From Pseudonocardia sp. (GTDB lineage Bacteria > Actinomycetota > Actinomycetes > Mycobacteriales > Pseudonocardiaceae), in the NCBI GenBank assembly GCA_025869365.1, contig JAOZVV010000025.1:16281-80280 (forward strand): a DNA stretch of 64,000 nucleotides, read 5' to 3'. Made by a program: the position numbers and the translations under genes. The stretch's first letter is position 1; every line of letters begins with the position of its first letter. The notes under the pieces were generated by a model. It was not told the origin of the DNA and searched no databases. It saw only the letters and a program-made list of their open reading frames with translations. Positions 16,134 through 23,272 of the stretch are shown here, one piece after another.

Positions 16134-16370
16134 GTGGTGGGGCCGATGGAGATGGTGGGGAAGGGCGATCTCGCCCACGCCGGCGCGTCCCCGGTTGAGG
16201 TGGAGGACGGCACACCCGGCCCGGCGATACCGGACGACTGGTGCAGACTGTGCTGGCGGGACACCTTCGTGTGGCGTGACGGCAACTGGTGGGCGGACCA
16301 CATCGGCCCCCTCGCCGAGTGCCGCCACGGCTGCCACGACGATCCGACGTTCCTGGAGTCGACGAGCTGA
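16134..16370 (+). CDS. Small WCRLCWR-type Cys/His protein, copy 2
   Basis: A 78-residue protein, counted from GTG 16134; ATG 16146 and ATG 16152 are in frame and equally possible. The C-terminal domain repeats copy 1: WCRLCWR (C37, C40), VWRDGNWWADHIG, EC-x-H-x-CHDD (C63, H65, C67, H68) and the same TFLESTS terminus. The spacing C-x2-C-x22-C-x-H-x-C-H is conserved exactly, so metal binding is likely. The N-terminus is unrelated to copy 1. It ends against the ten-gene polymer operon and shares its terminator hairpin. Function unknown; duplication around a dehydratase gene suggests a link to the polymer pathway. Confidence 0.75.
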   Translation: MVGPMEMVGKGDLAHAGASPVEVEDGTPGPAIPDDWCRLCWRDTFVWRDGNWWADHIGPLAECRHGCHDDPTFLESTS

Positions 16371-16391
16371 GCCGCCCGGCGCCCGGGCTCA
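16368..16391. terminator. Bidirectional hairpin between convergent genes
   Basis: TGAG (16368-16371) pairs with CTCA (16388-16391) and CCCGG (16375-16379) pairs with CCGGG (16383-16387), with a three-base bulge and a CGC loop. It spans the two convergent stop codons and has no T-tract, as is usual in high-GC actinobacteria. Confidence 0.5.
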
Positions 16392-17027
16392 GGCCGCGGG
16401 CGCCGACGGGTGACCGGGATCGACCGGGCGGGCGGGGGCGACAGGGCCCGGCATCATGCCGGGAGGATCGGGGTTGAGCCCGTCCGCCCCGTAGACGCCG
16501 TCCGGGCGCAGGAGGCGGGCCGCCGTGCGGACCAGGATCCTCAGGTCGACCCCGAGCGAGCGGTTCTCGATGTACCACAGGTCGAGCTCGATCCGTTCGG
16601 GCCAGTCGATCGAGTTCCGGCCGTTCACCTGGGCCCAGCCGGTCAGGCCCGGCCGGATCGCCAGCCTTCCCCGCTGGCGCGGCGTGTAGACCTCGATCTG
16701 TTCCGGAAGGGTCGGCCGTGGCCCGATCACGCTCATGTCACCGCGGAGGATGTTCCACAGCTGCGGGATCTCGTCCAGGCCGGTGGCGCGCAGCAGTTCG
16801 CCCGTGCGTGTCCGGCGTTCACGCTCGTCCTGACCGGGGAACGCCTCCGGCGGCATCGTCCGGAACTTGACGATGGTGAACGGCCGGCCGTCCCTGCCCG
16901 AGCGCTCCTGGTGGAACAGGACCGGTGAGCCCATCGACACCCGGACCGCCAGCGCGACCGCGAGGGCCACCGGCGTCAGGATCAGTCCCACGATCAGGGA
17001 CACGACGATGTCGAACGATCGCCTCAT
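16389..17027 (-). CDS. Initiating phosphoglycosyl transferase (small PglC/WcaJ C-terminal type)
   Basis: A 212-residue monotopic bacterial sugar transferase that moves a sugar-1-phosphate from a UDP-sugar to undecaprenyl phosphate, the first step of repeat-unit synthesis. It has one re-entrant/membrane helix (about residues 5-28), then SMGSPVLFHQERSGRDG, FTIVKFRTM, the catalytic region ATGLDEIPQLWNILRGDMS, IGPRPTLPEQIEVY, and PGLTGWAQVNGRNSIDWPER. The short form without the WcaJ N-terminal domains is PglC-like, which suits an amino-dideoxy HexNAc made by the upstream dehydratase and aminotransferase. Its ATG overlaps the polymerase stop (ATGA), so translation is coupled. It is the last gene of the operon. 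Confidence 0.9.
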   Translation of the reverse strand: MRRSFDIVVSLIVGLILTPVALAVALAVRVSMGSPVLFHQERSGRDGRPFTIVKFRTMPPEAFPGQDERERRTRTGELLRATGLDEIPQLWNILRGDMSVIGPRPTLPEQIEVYTPRQRGRLAIRPGLTGWAQVNGRNSIDWPERIELDLWYIENRSLGVDLRILVRTAARLLRPDGVYGADGLNPDPPGMMPGPVAPARPVDPGHPSAPAA

Positions 17028-18283
17028 GCGTTGGCCTCCACTGGATCGCGGTCTCGGATTGGTCGGCCCGGGGGATTGACGGCCAGTGCCGCGAAGACCC
17101 AGAGGAACCGGCTGTCGTAGAAGTCCCCGGAGGTCATGCTGGCGGTGGTGATGAAGACGATGGCCATGACCAGGGCCAGCGAGTCGTTCGGGAGCGAGCG
17201 CCAGGGCTGGACATCCCGGATCAGCGCCACCACGAACCCCGCCAGCAGGACGAGGCCGACGACGCCTCCGGTGGCCGCGACGTCCACGGCGAGGTTGTGG
17301 GGGTAGCCCAGGTCCGCGTTGACACCGAAGTGGACGTAGAAGCTGTCCAGGCCCCCGCCCACCACCGGGTTGTCCCGGAACAGGGCCAGTCCCTGCTCGA
17401 CGAGCTGGGGCCGTCCGGAGAACTGGTCCTGCTGGGGCGCCGCGACGAAGCGCTCCTGGATCATCTGCAGGTTCTTGGCGTCGAGCAGGACCAGGCCGGC
17501 GGCGAGGCCCGTGAGCAGCACGAGCACGGCCGCCACGACCGCACGCACCGACAGACGACGCCAGCACAGCACCACGAACGCCGCCGCCGTGACTCCCGCG
17601 GACAGCACGCCCCCGCGGGAGCTGGCCAGCAGCGCCGCCGTCAGCAGCAGGGGCACCGGGACCAGGTAGAGCTTGCGTCGGTAGATCACGGCCAGCGCGA
17701 TCGCGGCGAGCGCGCCGAGGAGGACCACCCGGACGTAGATGTTCGGCCCGCCGCCGAAGGCGATCGTCCGGCCCTGCTCGTCGGTCTGACCCACGACGAG
17801 CCCGCTGAACGCGTACAGCATTCCGCTGGCGAAGGTCGCGACGAGCACGACGCGGCGGGCCTTGGCCGGGTCCGGTCCCGAGACCACGACCATGACCACG
17901 ATCAGCAGCGCCATGTAGACGAGGTCGGCCACCCGCTCGTCCGTGCGGGCGGCGTAGGGCGCCCAGAAGACCGTGAGCCACAGGTAGCCGATGACGGCGA
18001 GGGTCCACAGGAGCGACGGGGCCCACGGGTGCCGGTAGTCCGGATGGTCCGGCCGGTAGCGCCACAGCAGCGCCGCCACCGCCAGTGCCGGGCAGACGAT
18101 CAGCCGCAGGTCCAGCTCGCCGAACTCGGTGATGCCGATCCGGTCGAGGGTGAACCGGCCCATCAACGCGGCGACGTAGGTCGCCAGGATCAGGGAGACC
18201 GGGACGGCGCGGCCCGCCCGCGCCGGCGGCGCGAGGAAGGAGGCGGGTTGCCGGTGTCGCCGTCGAGTGTCGGAGAGGCTCAT
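17024..18283 (-). CDS. O-antigen polymerase/ligase (Wzy family) membrane protein
   Basis: A 419-residue polytopic membrane protein with about eleven helices. The Wzy_C/O-antigen ligase signature lies in the large loop: RPQLVEQGLALFRDNPVVGG, then FGVNADLGYPHNLAVDVA, followed by GGVVGLVLL. It joins lipid-linked repeat units on the outer face of the membrane. ATG 18283 lies two bases after the stop of the lipoprotein gene and its own stop overlaps the next start, so it is deep inside the operon. The alternative role, ligase, cannot be excluded by sequence, but the flippase and Wzz neighbours favour polymerase. Confidence 0.85.
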   Translation of the reverse strand: MSLSDTRRRHRQPASFLAPPARAGRAVPVSLILATYVAALMGRFTLDRIGITEFGELDLRLIVCPALAVAALLWRYRPDHPDYRHPWAPSLLWTLAVIGYLWLTVFWAPYAARTDERVADLVYMALLIVVMVVVSGPDPAKARRVVLVATFASGMLYAFSGLVVGQTDEQGRTIAFGGGPNIYVRVVLLGALAAIALAVIYRRKLYLVPVPLLLTAALLASSRGGVLSAGVTAAAFVVLCWRRLSVRAVVAAVLVLLTGLAAGLVLLDAKNLQMIQERFVAAPQQDQFSGRPQLVEQGLALFRDNPVVGGGLDSFYVHFGVNADLGYPHNLAVDVAATGGVVGLVLLAGFVVALIRDVQPWRSLPNDSLALVMAIVFITTASMTSGDFYDSRFLWVFAALAVNPPGRPIRDRDPVEANA

Positions 18284-18285
18284 CG

Positions 18286-19452
18286 CTAGTGCGTCCCGTT
18301 CGCGCCGAGGATCTTCGCGTTCACGGCCATGGCCGCGTAGTACTGCGTGTTCTGCACGCCGTAGCCCTGCAGCAGCTCCTGGACCGCGGGGTCGTACCTG
18401 CCGAGCTTGACGAAGCCGTCGGCGATCCAGCCGTTGCCCTGACCGCTGCCGTCGACGTACTCCGGGTAGCGGTCGTCCCGGCCCAGCACGAAGGACGTGA
18501 GCGTCCGGGAGAACCGCGCCGTGTCCTCGGCGGTCCAGCCGGCGTCGAGGTCCCGCGCCTCGACGACGAAGGCGATCACGCCGTTCCCGTGGCTGACGTC
18601 CTGGCCCGGGCCGCTGTCCTGGCCCCAGACGTCACTCCACCAGTAGGCGACCGGATCGGCCCGGCTGGGCCGCAGCTGCCCCCGCAGGGACGAGGGGTAG
18701 TTCGGCAGCCCGTCGCTGATATCGGCCACGACCTCGTCGTAGCGCGCCCGCCGGGCGGGGTCCGTGGTCACCACCGAGAGGTCGAGTGCGATGTAGGCCC
18801 AGTGGGCCGCCATGTGCGTCCGGCTCCGGTAGATGAAGTCGTCCGCACCGCGCGAGAACCACTTGTCGAAGACGTTCTGTTCGGCGAAGGCCGTCAGCCG
18901 GTCGGAGCGGTCGCGGTAGCCCGCGACGGCGTACAACGGGCTCGTCCGCAGCACCCGGAGCAGCCGCGTGATGTAGCGCCAGCAGTAGCTCTCGAACAGC
19001 GGCACCTCCTGACCGCGGAGGTCGGGCTCCTGCGTCGTCCAGCCGAGGTAGGCGTCGTCGTAGCCCCGGGCGAACGACACCGAGGGACGGGCCGTCGCCA
19101 TCACGTTGTCCGCGTAGTCCAGCGCGACGTCGGCGTACCGGGCCTCGCCGGTGGCCTCGAACATGCTGGTGAAGGCGTCGATCGAGTACGCCAGCGTGTA
19201 ATGGTCCGCGCTGTCCGGGGACAGGCTGAGCGGGCGGCTCTCCGCGTCGAACGCGCTCTCGTCGGCGTCGAACGCAGCCTTCCAGTACGAGACCGGCAGC
19301 AGCGGCCGGGCCGGGTGTCCCGGCGGCGGCACCGGGGCCAGGCCGCCCGAGGGAGGTGTCGGCGGCGGCGGGACGGCGGTGCAGGCGCTCACCGCGACGA
19401 CGAGGACCAGCATCAGCCCCGCCGCCGCCCTGCCCGACATCCGCGCCGTCAC
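18286..19452 (-). CDS. Lipoprotein, probable alpha/alpha-toroid polysaccharide-modifying enzyme
   Basis: A 388-residue lipoprotein: a hydrophobic signal followed by the lipobox VSAC at about residues 20-23, then a proline-rich spacer. The mature part is rich in aromatic and helical repeats, such as YTLAYSIDAFTSMFEATGEA, SYCWRYITRLLRVL and HMAAHWAYIALDLSVV. This resembles the (alpha/alpha)n barrels of polysaccharide lyases, epimerases and unsaturated glycosidases. I cannot assign catalytic residues. GTG 19452 is preferred over ATG 19440 because it overlaps the flippase stop as GTGA. It sits between flippase and polymerase genes, so it probably trims or edits the nascent polymer outside the membrane. 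Confidence 0.65.
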   Translation of the reverse strand: MTARMSGRAAAGLMLVLVVAVSACTAVPPPPTPPSGGLAPVPPPGHPARPLLPVSYWKAAFDADESAFDAESRPLSLSPDSADHYTLAYSIDAFTSMFEATGEARYADVALDYADNVMATARPSVSFARGYDDAYLGWTTQEPDLRGQEVPLFESYCWRYITRLLRVLRTSPLYAVAGYRDRSDRLTAFAEQNVFDKWFSRGADDFIYRSRTHMAAHWAYIALDLSVVTTDPARRARYDEVVADISDGLPNYPSSLRGQLRPSRADPVAYWWSDVWGQDSGPGQDVSHGNGVIAFVVEARDLDAGWTAEDTARFSRTLTSFVLGRDDRYPEYVDGSGQGNGWIADGFVKLGRYDPAVQELLQGYGVQNTQYYAAMAVNAKILGANGTH

Positions 19453-20753
19453 GTGCCCCTCCCGGTGGCCGCGGTCGCGCCCCTCCGCGCAGGCCGGACC
19501 CGCAGGAGGAGCGCGCCCGCGCAGGTGAGACAGGCGAGGTACCCGAGCAGCGTCCCGTAGGCGGCACCGGCGGCCCCGTACCGTCCGATGAGCACCACGT
19601 AGGTCACGATGCTCACCGCGAAGCCGACGACCTCGGCCACCGAGGCCATCGTGTTGCGGCGCACCGCGATCAGCAGGTTGACCACGATCTGGGCCGTCCC
19701 GAAGACGGCGGACGCCGCGACGAGCGGGAGGACGAGCTGTCTCGCGGGCTCGTAGTCCGGGCCCAGCAGCGGCACCAGTGCCACGTACAGGGCCACCGCC
19801 AGGAGACACGCGGCCGCGACACAGTAGACGACGACGCCGCCCAGGATCCGGCGCACGGCCAACGTCCCGCGGTCGTGCGCCTCCCGCCACACCCCGAGGC
19901 GGGAGTCCGCGAACGCCATCAACGGCCAGGCGAGCAGCTCCGTCATCGTGGCGACGGAGGCGTAGATCCCCAGCGCCGCGGTGGAGGCCAGGGCGGCGAG
20001 CAGCACCCGGTCGAGCCGCAGCATCCCGCTGTTGGCCATCGAGGAGGGGAGGAGCTGCAGCCCCTCGCGGCGCGCCGCGCGCAGGGCGTCCGGGGACGCG
20101 GGCGTCGAGTCCGGTGCGGCGCGCAACGCCCACCGGGTGATCCACACCGCCGTCGGGAGGACCCCGACGACCACGTAGGCCAGCATCCACGTCGTGCTGC
20201 TGGTGTTGCCGCCGAGGAACAGGAGGCCGATGCACACCAGCCGCAGGGACTCGCACGCCAGGGTGTAGCCGAGGAACTCCCGCTGCCGGCCCGCCGCGAT
20301 CGCGACCGAGCGGACGGCGCGGACGAAGGCGTTCGCCACCGCGAACAGGAGCGTCAGCGCGATACCGGTGCGCCAGGACCCGATGCCCGGCAACGGCACG
20401 ACGAGCACCGCGATCAGGATGGCCAGCCCGACCGACGACGGCGCCGTCAGCAGCCGGACGAACGATCTCGCGACGAGCCGCGCCGGTCTGCCCGAGTAGA
20501 CGGCGACGACGCTGCGGTCGCACCCGAGCAGCAGTCCCAGGCTGCACATGTAGGCGAGCTGCAGCATCAACGCGAGCTCGCCGCGCCCCGAGGGCGCGAG
20601 CGCCCGGGCCGCCAGGATGTTGACGACGAACGCCGCCCCGGCGGCGACGAGCTGGCAGATCAGGAGCATCGACGACGGGTCCTTGGCCGCGCTCCGGACG
20701 GCGGCGCACGCGGCGGCCACCGGTCGTGCGCGGCTCGGGCTGCTGGTCGTCAC
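19449..20753 (-). CDS. Oligosaccharide flippase (Wzx/MATE-like)
   Basis: A 434-residue membrane protein with about twelve helices and few charged loops. It has the Wzx-like start of helices followed by VVNILAARALAPSGRGELAL, where a short helix, LAPxGRGE and an amphipathic segment are typical of polysaccharide transporters. It would move the undecaprenyl-linked repeat unit across the membrane. GTG 20753 overlaps the stop of the upstream glycosyltransferase as GTGA, and its own stop overlaps the lipoprotein start. The second flippase of the window, at 44560, is only distantly similar, supporting two separate polymers. Confidence 0.85.
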   Translation of the reverse strand: MTTSSPSRARPVAAACAAVRSAAKDPSSMLLICQLVAAGAAFVVNILAARALAPSGRGELALMLQLAYMCSLGLLLGCDRSVVAVYSGRPARLVARSFVRLLTAPSSVGLAILIAVLVVPLPGIGSWRTGIALTLLFAVANAFVRAVRSVAIAAGRQREFLGYTLACESLRLVCIGLLFLGGNTSSTTWMLAYVVVGVLPTAVWITRWALRAAPDSTPASPDALRAARREGLQLLPSSMANSGMLRLDRVLLAALASTAALGIYASVATMTELLAWPLMAFADSRLGVWREAHDRGTLAVRRILGGVVVYCVAAACLLAVALYVALVPLLGPDYEPARQLVLPLVAASAVFGTAQIVVNLLIAVRRNTMASVAEVVGFAVSIVTYVVLIGRYGAAGAAYGTLLGYLACLTCAGALLLRVRPARRGATAATGRGT

Positions 20754-22006
20754 GGACGGGACCGTCGCGCCGTGGCGACCCGGCCCCGGGGCCGGTCACC
20801 GCCGTCCCCGAGCACGGCCGCGGCGAGCACCCCGAAGAGCCTGTCCCGGGAGAACCGCTCGACGGCCAGCCGCCTCGCCGCCGCCCCGGCGCGGGTCAGC
20901 CAGGCGGTGTCGCGGACCGCGGCGGCCAGGTCCTTCGCCGCCAGCGCGATGTCGTGCGGGTCGAGCACGATCCCGGCCCCGCTGTCCCGCAGGATCGTCG
21001 CCTGCCAGCCGCCGTAGTTGATCGCCTGCGGCCGGCTCGCCGCCAGCGCGTCGAAGAACTTGTTCGCCGAGTTCGCCTCGAGGGCGGGCAGCGGCACGGT
21101 GACGCTGGTGGCGACGGTGGCCGCCCCCATGATCGCCGGTACGTCGGCCTTGGGGACGCTCCCGGTGATGAACAGGGTGCGGTCGAGCACGTCCAGCTCG
21201 GTGGCGAGACGCCTGACCTCCGGCAGCTCGACCCCGTCGCCGACCAGCAGGAAGCGCACCTCGGGATCGAGCCTCGCCATCTCCGCGGCCACCCGCACGA
21301 GGTACCCGACACCGTTGACGCGCCCGAAGGTCCCCAGGTAGACGACGAGCGGGCGGTCCTGCAGCCACGGTCGGGCCGCGCGGAAGCGCCGGACCACGTC
21401 CGGGTCCGCGGGGAACAGGTCCAGGTCCGCCGCGTTCGGCACGACCGAGATGCGCTCGGCGGGGTACCCGTGACGGGCCACGCCCTCCGCCATCCCGTCG
21501 GACAGCGCCACCACGCTGTCCGCGTTGCGGTACGCGGCCCTGGCCAAGCCGTAGGCGAGCCGCACCGCCACGGGGTTGTCCAGGGCCCCCATCGCGATCG
21601 GGATCTCCGGCCACAGGTCGCGCACCTCGAACACGAAGCGGGCCCTGCGCGACCGGGCCGCGATCATGCCGGGTATCGCCACCGTGAGGGGCGTGCTCGA
21701 GGCGAAGACGACGTCGCCGCGCAACCGGGTGGCCTTGATGCTCGCGGCCACGGCGAACTGCAGGAAGCTCACGATCCGGCGCCGGTAGGACATCGTGTTC
21801 GAGTAGGGGGCCGGCAGCCAGTGCACCCGGATGCCGTCCTCCGTCGTGGTTCGCCACGACAGCGACGGGCTCTCCGCGGCGATGTCGCTGGTGACGACGT
21901 GGACCTCGTGGCCGAGATCGGCGAGCCGGCGTGCCTGTTCGTAGGCGCGGGTCCCGCCGGACATCGAGCGGGTGGTGAAGTACTGGTAGAGGTAGACGAT
22001 TCGCAC
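20750..22006 (-). CDS. Glycosyltransferase family 4 (WbuB-like)
   Basis: A 418-residue GT-B fold transferase. Start GTG 22006 is chosen because VRIVYLYQYFTTRSMSGGTR is the conserved beginning of this group; an in-frame GTG at 22045 that abuts the upstream stop would add 13 residues. Landmarks are FEVRDLWPEIPIAMGALDNP, PNAADLDLF, VVYLGTFGRVNGVGYLV, LLVGDGVELPEVRRLA and the nucleotide-sugar binding ANKFFDALAASRP. These features fit WbuB/fucosyl-HexNAc-type retaining transferases. It is the only obvious glycosyltransferase of the ten-gene operon besides the initiating enzyme, which implies either a short repeat or use of transferases encoded elsewhere. Confidence 0.88.
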   Translation of the reverse strand: MRIVYLYQYFTTRSMSGGTRAYEQARRLADLGHEVHVVTSDIAAESPSLSWRTTTEDGIRVHWLPAPYSNTMSYRRRIVSFLQFAVAASIKATRLRGDVVFASSTPLTVAIPGMIAARSRRARFVFEVRDLWPEIPIAMGALDNPVAVRLAYGLARAAYRNADSVVALSDGMAEGVARHGYPAERISVVPNAADLDLFPADPDVVRRFRAARPWLQDRPLVVYLGTFGRVNGVGYLVRVAAEMARLDPEVRFLLVGDGVELPEVRRLATELDVLDRTLFITGSVPKADVPAIMGAATVATSVTVPLPALEANSANKFFDALAASRPQAINYGGWQATILRDSGAGIVLDPHDIALAAKDLAAAVRDTAWLTRAGAAARRLAVERFSRDRLFGVLAAAVLGDGGDRPRGRVATARRSRP

Positions 22007-22045
22007 GGGAGTCAGCGCCCTTCGTGGGTTCGGGCAGGGGAGCAC

Positions 22046-23272
22046 TCAGGCGGTTGCCGCGTACATGACCTTCTCGACCGCGTCCGCGGAGTCCGCGATG
22101 TCCGCCGCGCCCAGCGTCGGGTGCACGAGCAGGGCGAGTGAGGTCCGGCCGAGCTCGGCGGCCACGGGCAACGGCCGGTCCGGCCTGCCCACCGAGTCGA
22201 ACGCCCGCTCGCGGTGGATCTCGGTGCAGCCGCCGTTCGCGCACGGGATGCCCTCCGCCCGGATCGCGGCTGCGATCCGGTCCCGGTCCCAGCCGGGGGC
22301 GAGCAGCTCGTCCCGGACGTGCAGGTAGAAGCGGTAGTACGCCGGCTCGGCGCCCGCCACCACCGGGGGCAGGCGCAGGCTCGGGATGTCCCCGAGCCTG
22401 TCCCGCAGCACCGCGGCGTGCGCTCGGCGCGTCGCGACCCAGCGATCGATCTTGCGGAGCTGGGTGAGGCCGACCGCCGCCTGCACCTCGGTCATGCGGG
22501 CGTTCGTGCCGAAGCTCTCGTGCACCCAGCGGAAGCCCGGCGGGTGCTCCCGCTCGAAGACCGCCGCATAGCTCTTGCCGTGGTCCTTGAGCTCCCAGCA
22601 CCGCCGCCACAGCGCCTCGTCCCCGGTGGTGATCATGCCGCCCTCGCCGGCGGTGGTCATGATCTTGTCCTGGCAGAAGGACCACGCGGCGACATCACCG
22701 ACGGTTCCCACGCCCCGGCCGTCCCGCCGCGCTCCGTGGGCCTGTGCGCAGTCCTCCACCACCCGCAGCCCGTTGTCGCGCGCGACCCGCCGCAACGCCG
22801 CCATGTCCGCCGGGAACCCGGCGAGATGCACCACGATCACCGCCCGGGTGCGCTCCGTCACGGCCGCGGCCAGGCCGTCCGCGGTCATGCACTGCGTGTC
22901 CGGTGCGACGTCGACGACGACGGGGACGGCACCCCGGGTGACCACCGCGCTGGCCGTCGCGATGAACGTCACGGACGGGACGACGACCTCGTCCCCGGGG
23001 CCGATCCCGAGAGCCGCCAGCGCGATCTCGAGGGCGACGGTGCCGTTGGCGACGGCCACGCCGTACGGGGCGCCGGCCCACGCCGCGAACTCGCTCTCGA
23101 ACCGCCGTCCCCGGCCGCCCGTCCAGTAGTTGACGTCCCCCGAGGCCAGGACCTCCTGGACCGCGGCGGCGTCGTCCGCGTCGAAGGACGGCCACCGCGG
23201 CAGGGGCACGGACCGCACCGGCGTGCCCCCGGCACAGGCCAGGGTGGTCCCTGGGGTCCGGATCGCGGTCAT
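22046..23272 (-). CDS. DegT/DnrJ/EryC1/StrS sugar aminotransferase
   Basis: A 408-residue PLP enzyme. It shows the N-terminal WPSFDADDAAAVQEVLASGD, the substrate and PLP-phosphate contacts in YGVAVANGTVALEIALAALG, EDCAQAHGA and the Schiff-base lysine in SFCQDKIMTTAGEGGM. With the CapD dehydratase encoded immediately upstream (ATGA overlap), it would convert the 4-keto sugar to a 4-amino-4,6-dideoxy-HexNAc, as PglE follows PglF. No N-acetyltransferase is seen, so the new amine may be left free or acylated by another route; the ATP-grasp gene in the same operon is a candidate. Substrate assignment is inference. Confidence 0.9.
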   Translation of the reverse strand: MTAIRTPGTTLACAGGTPVRSVPLPRWPSFDADDAAAVQEVLASGDVNYWTGGRGRRFESEFAAWAGAPYGVAVANGTVALEIALAALGIGPGDEVVVPSVTFIATASAVVTRGAVPVVVDVAPDTQCMTADGLAAAVTERTRAVIVVHLAGFPADMAALRRVARDNGLRVVEDCAQAHGARRDGRGVGTVGDVAAWSFCQDKIMTTAGEGGMITTGDEALWRRCWELKDHGKSYAAVFEREHPPGFRWVHESFGTNARMTEVQAAVGLTQLRKIDRWVATRRAHAAVLRDRLGDIPSLRLPPVVAGAEPAYYRFYLHVRDELLAPGWDRDRIAAAIRAEGIPCANGGCTEIHRERAFDSVGRPDRPLPVAAELGRTSLALLVHPTLGAADIADSADAVEKVMYAATA

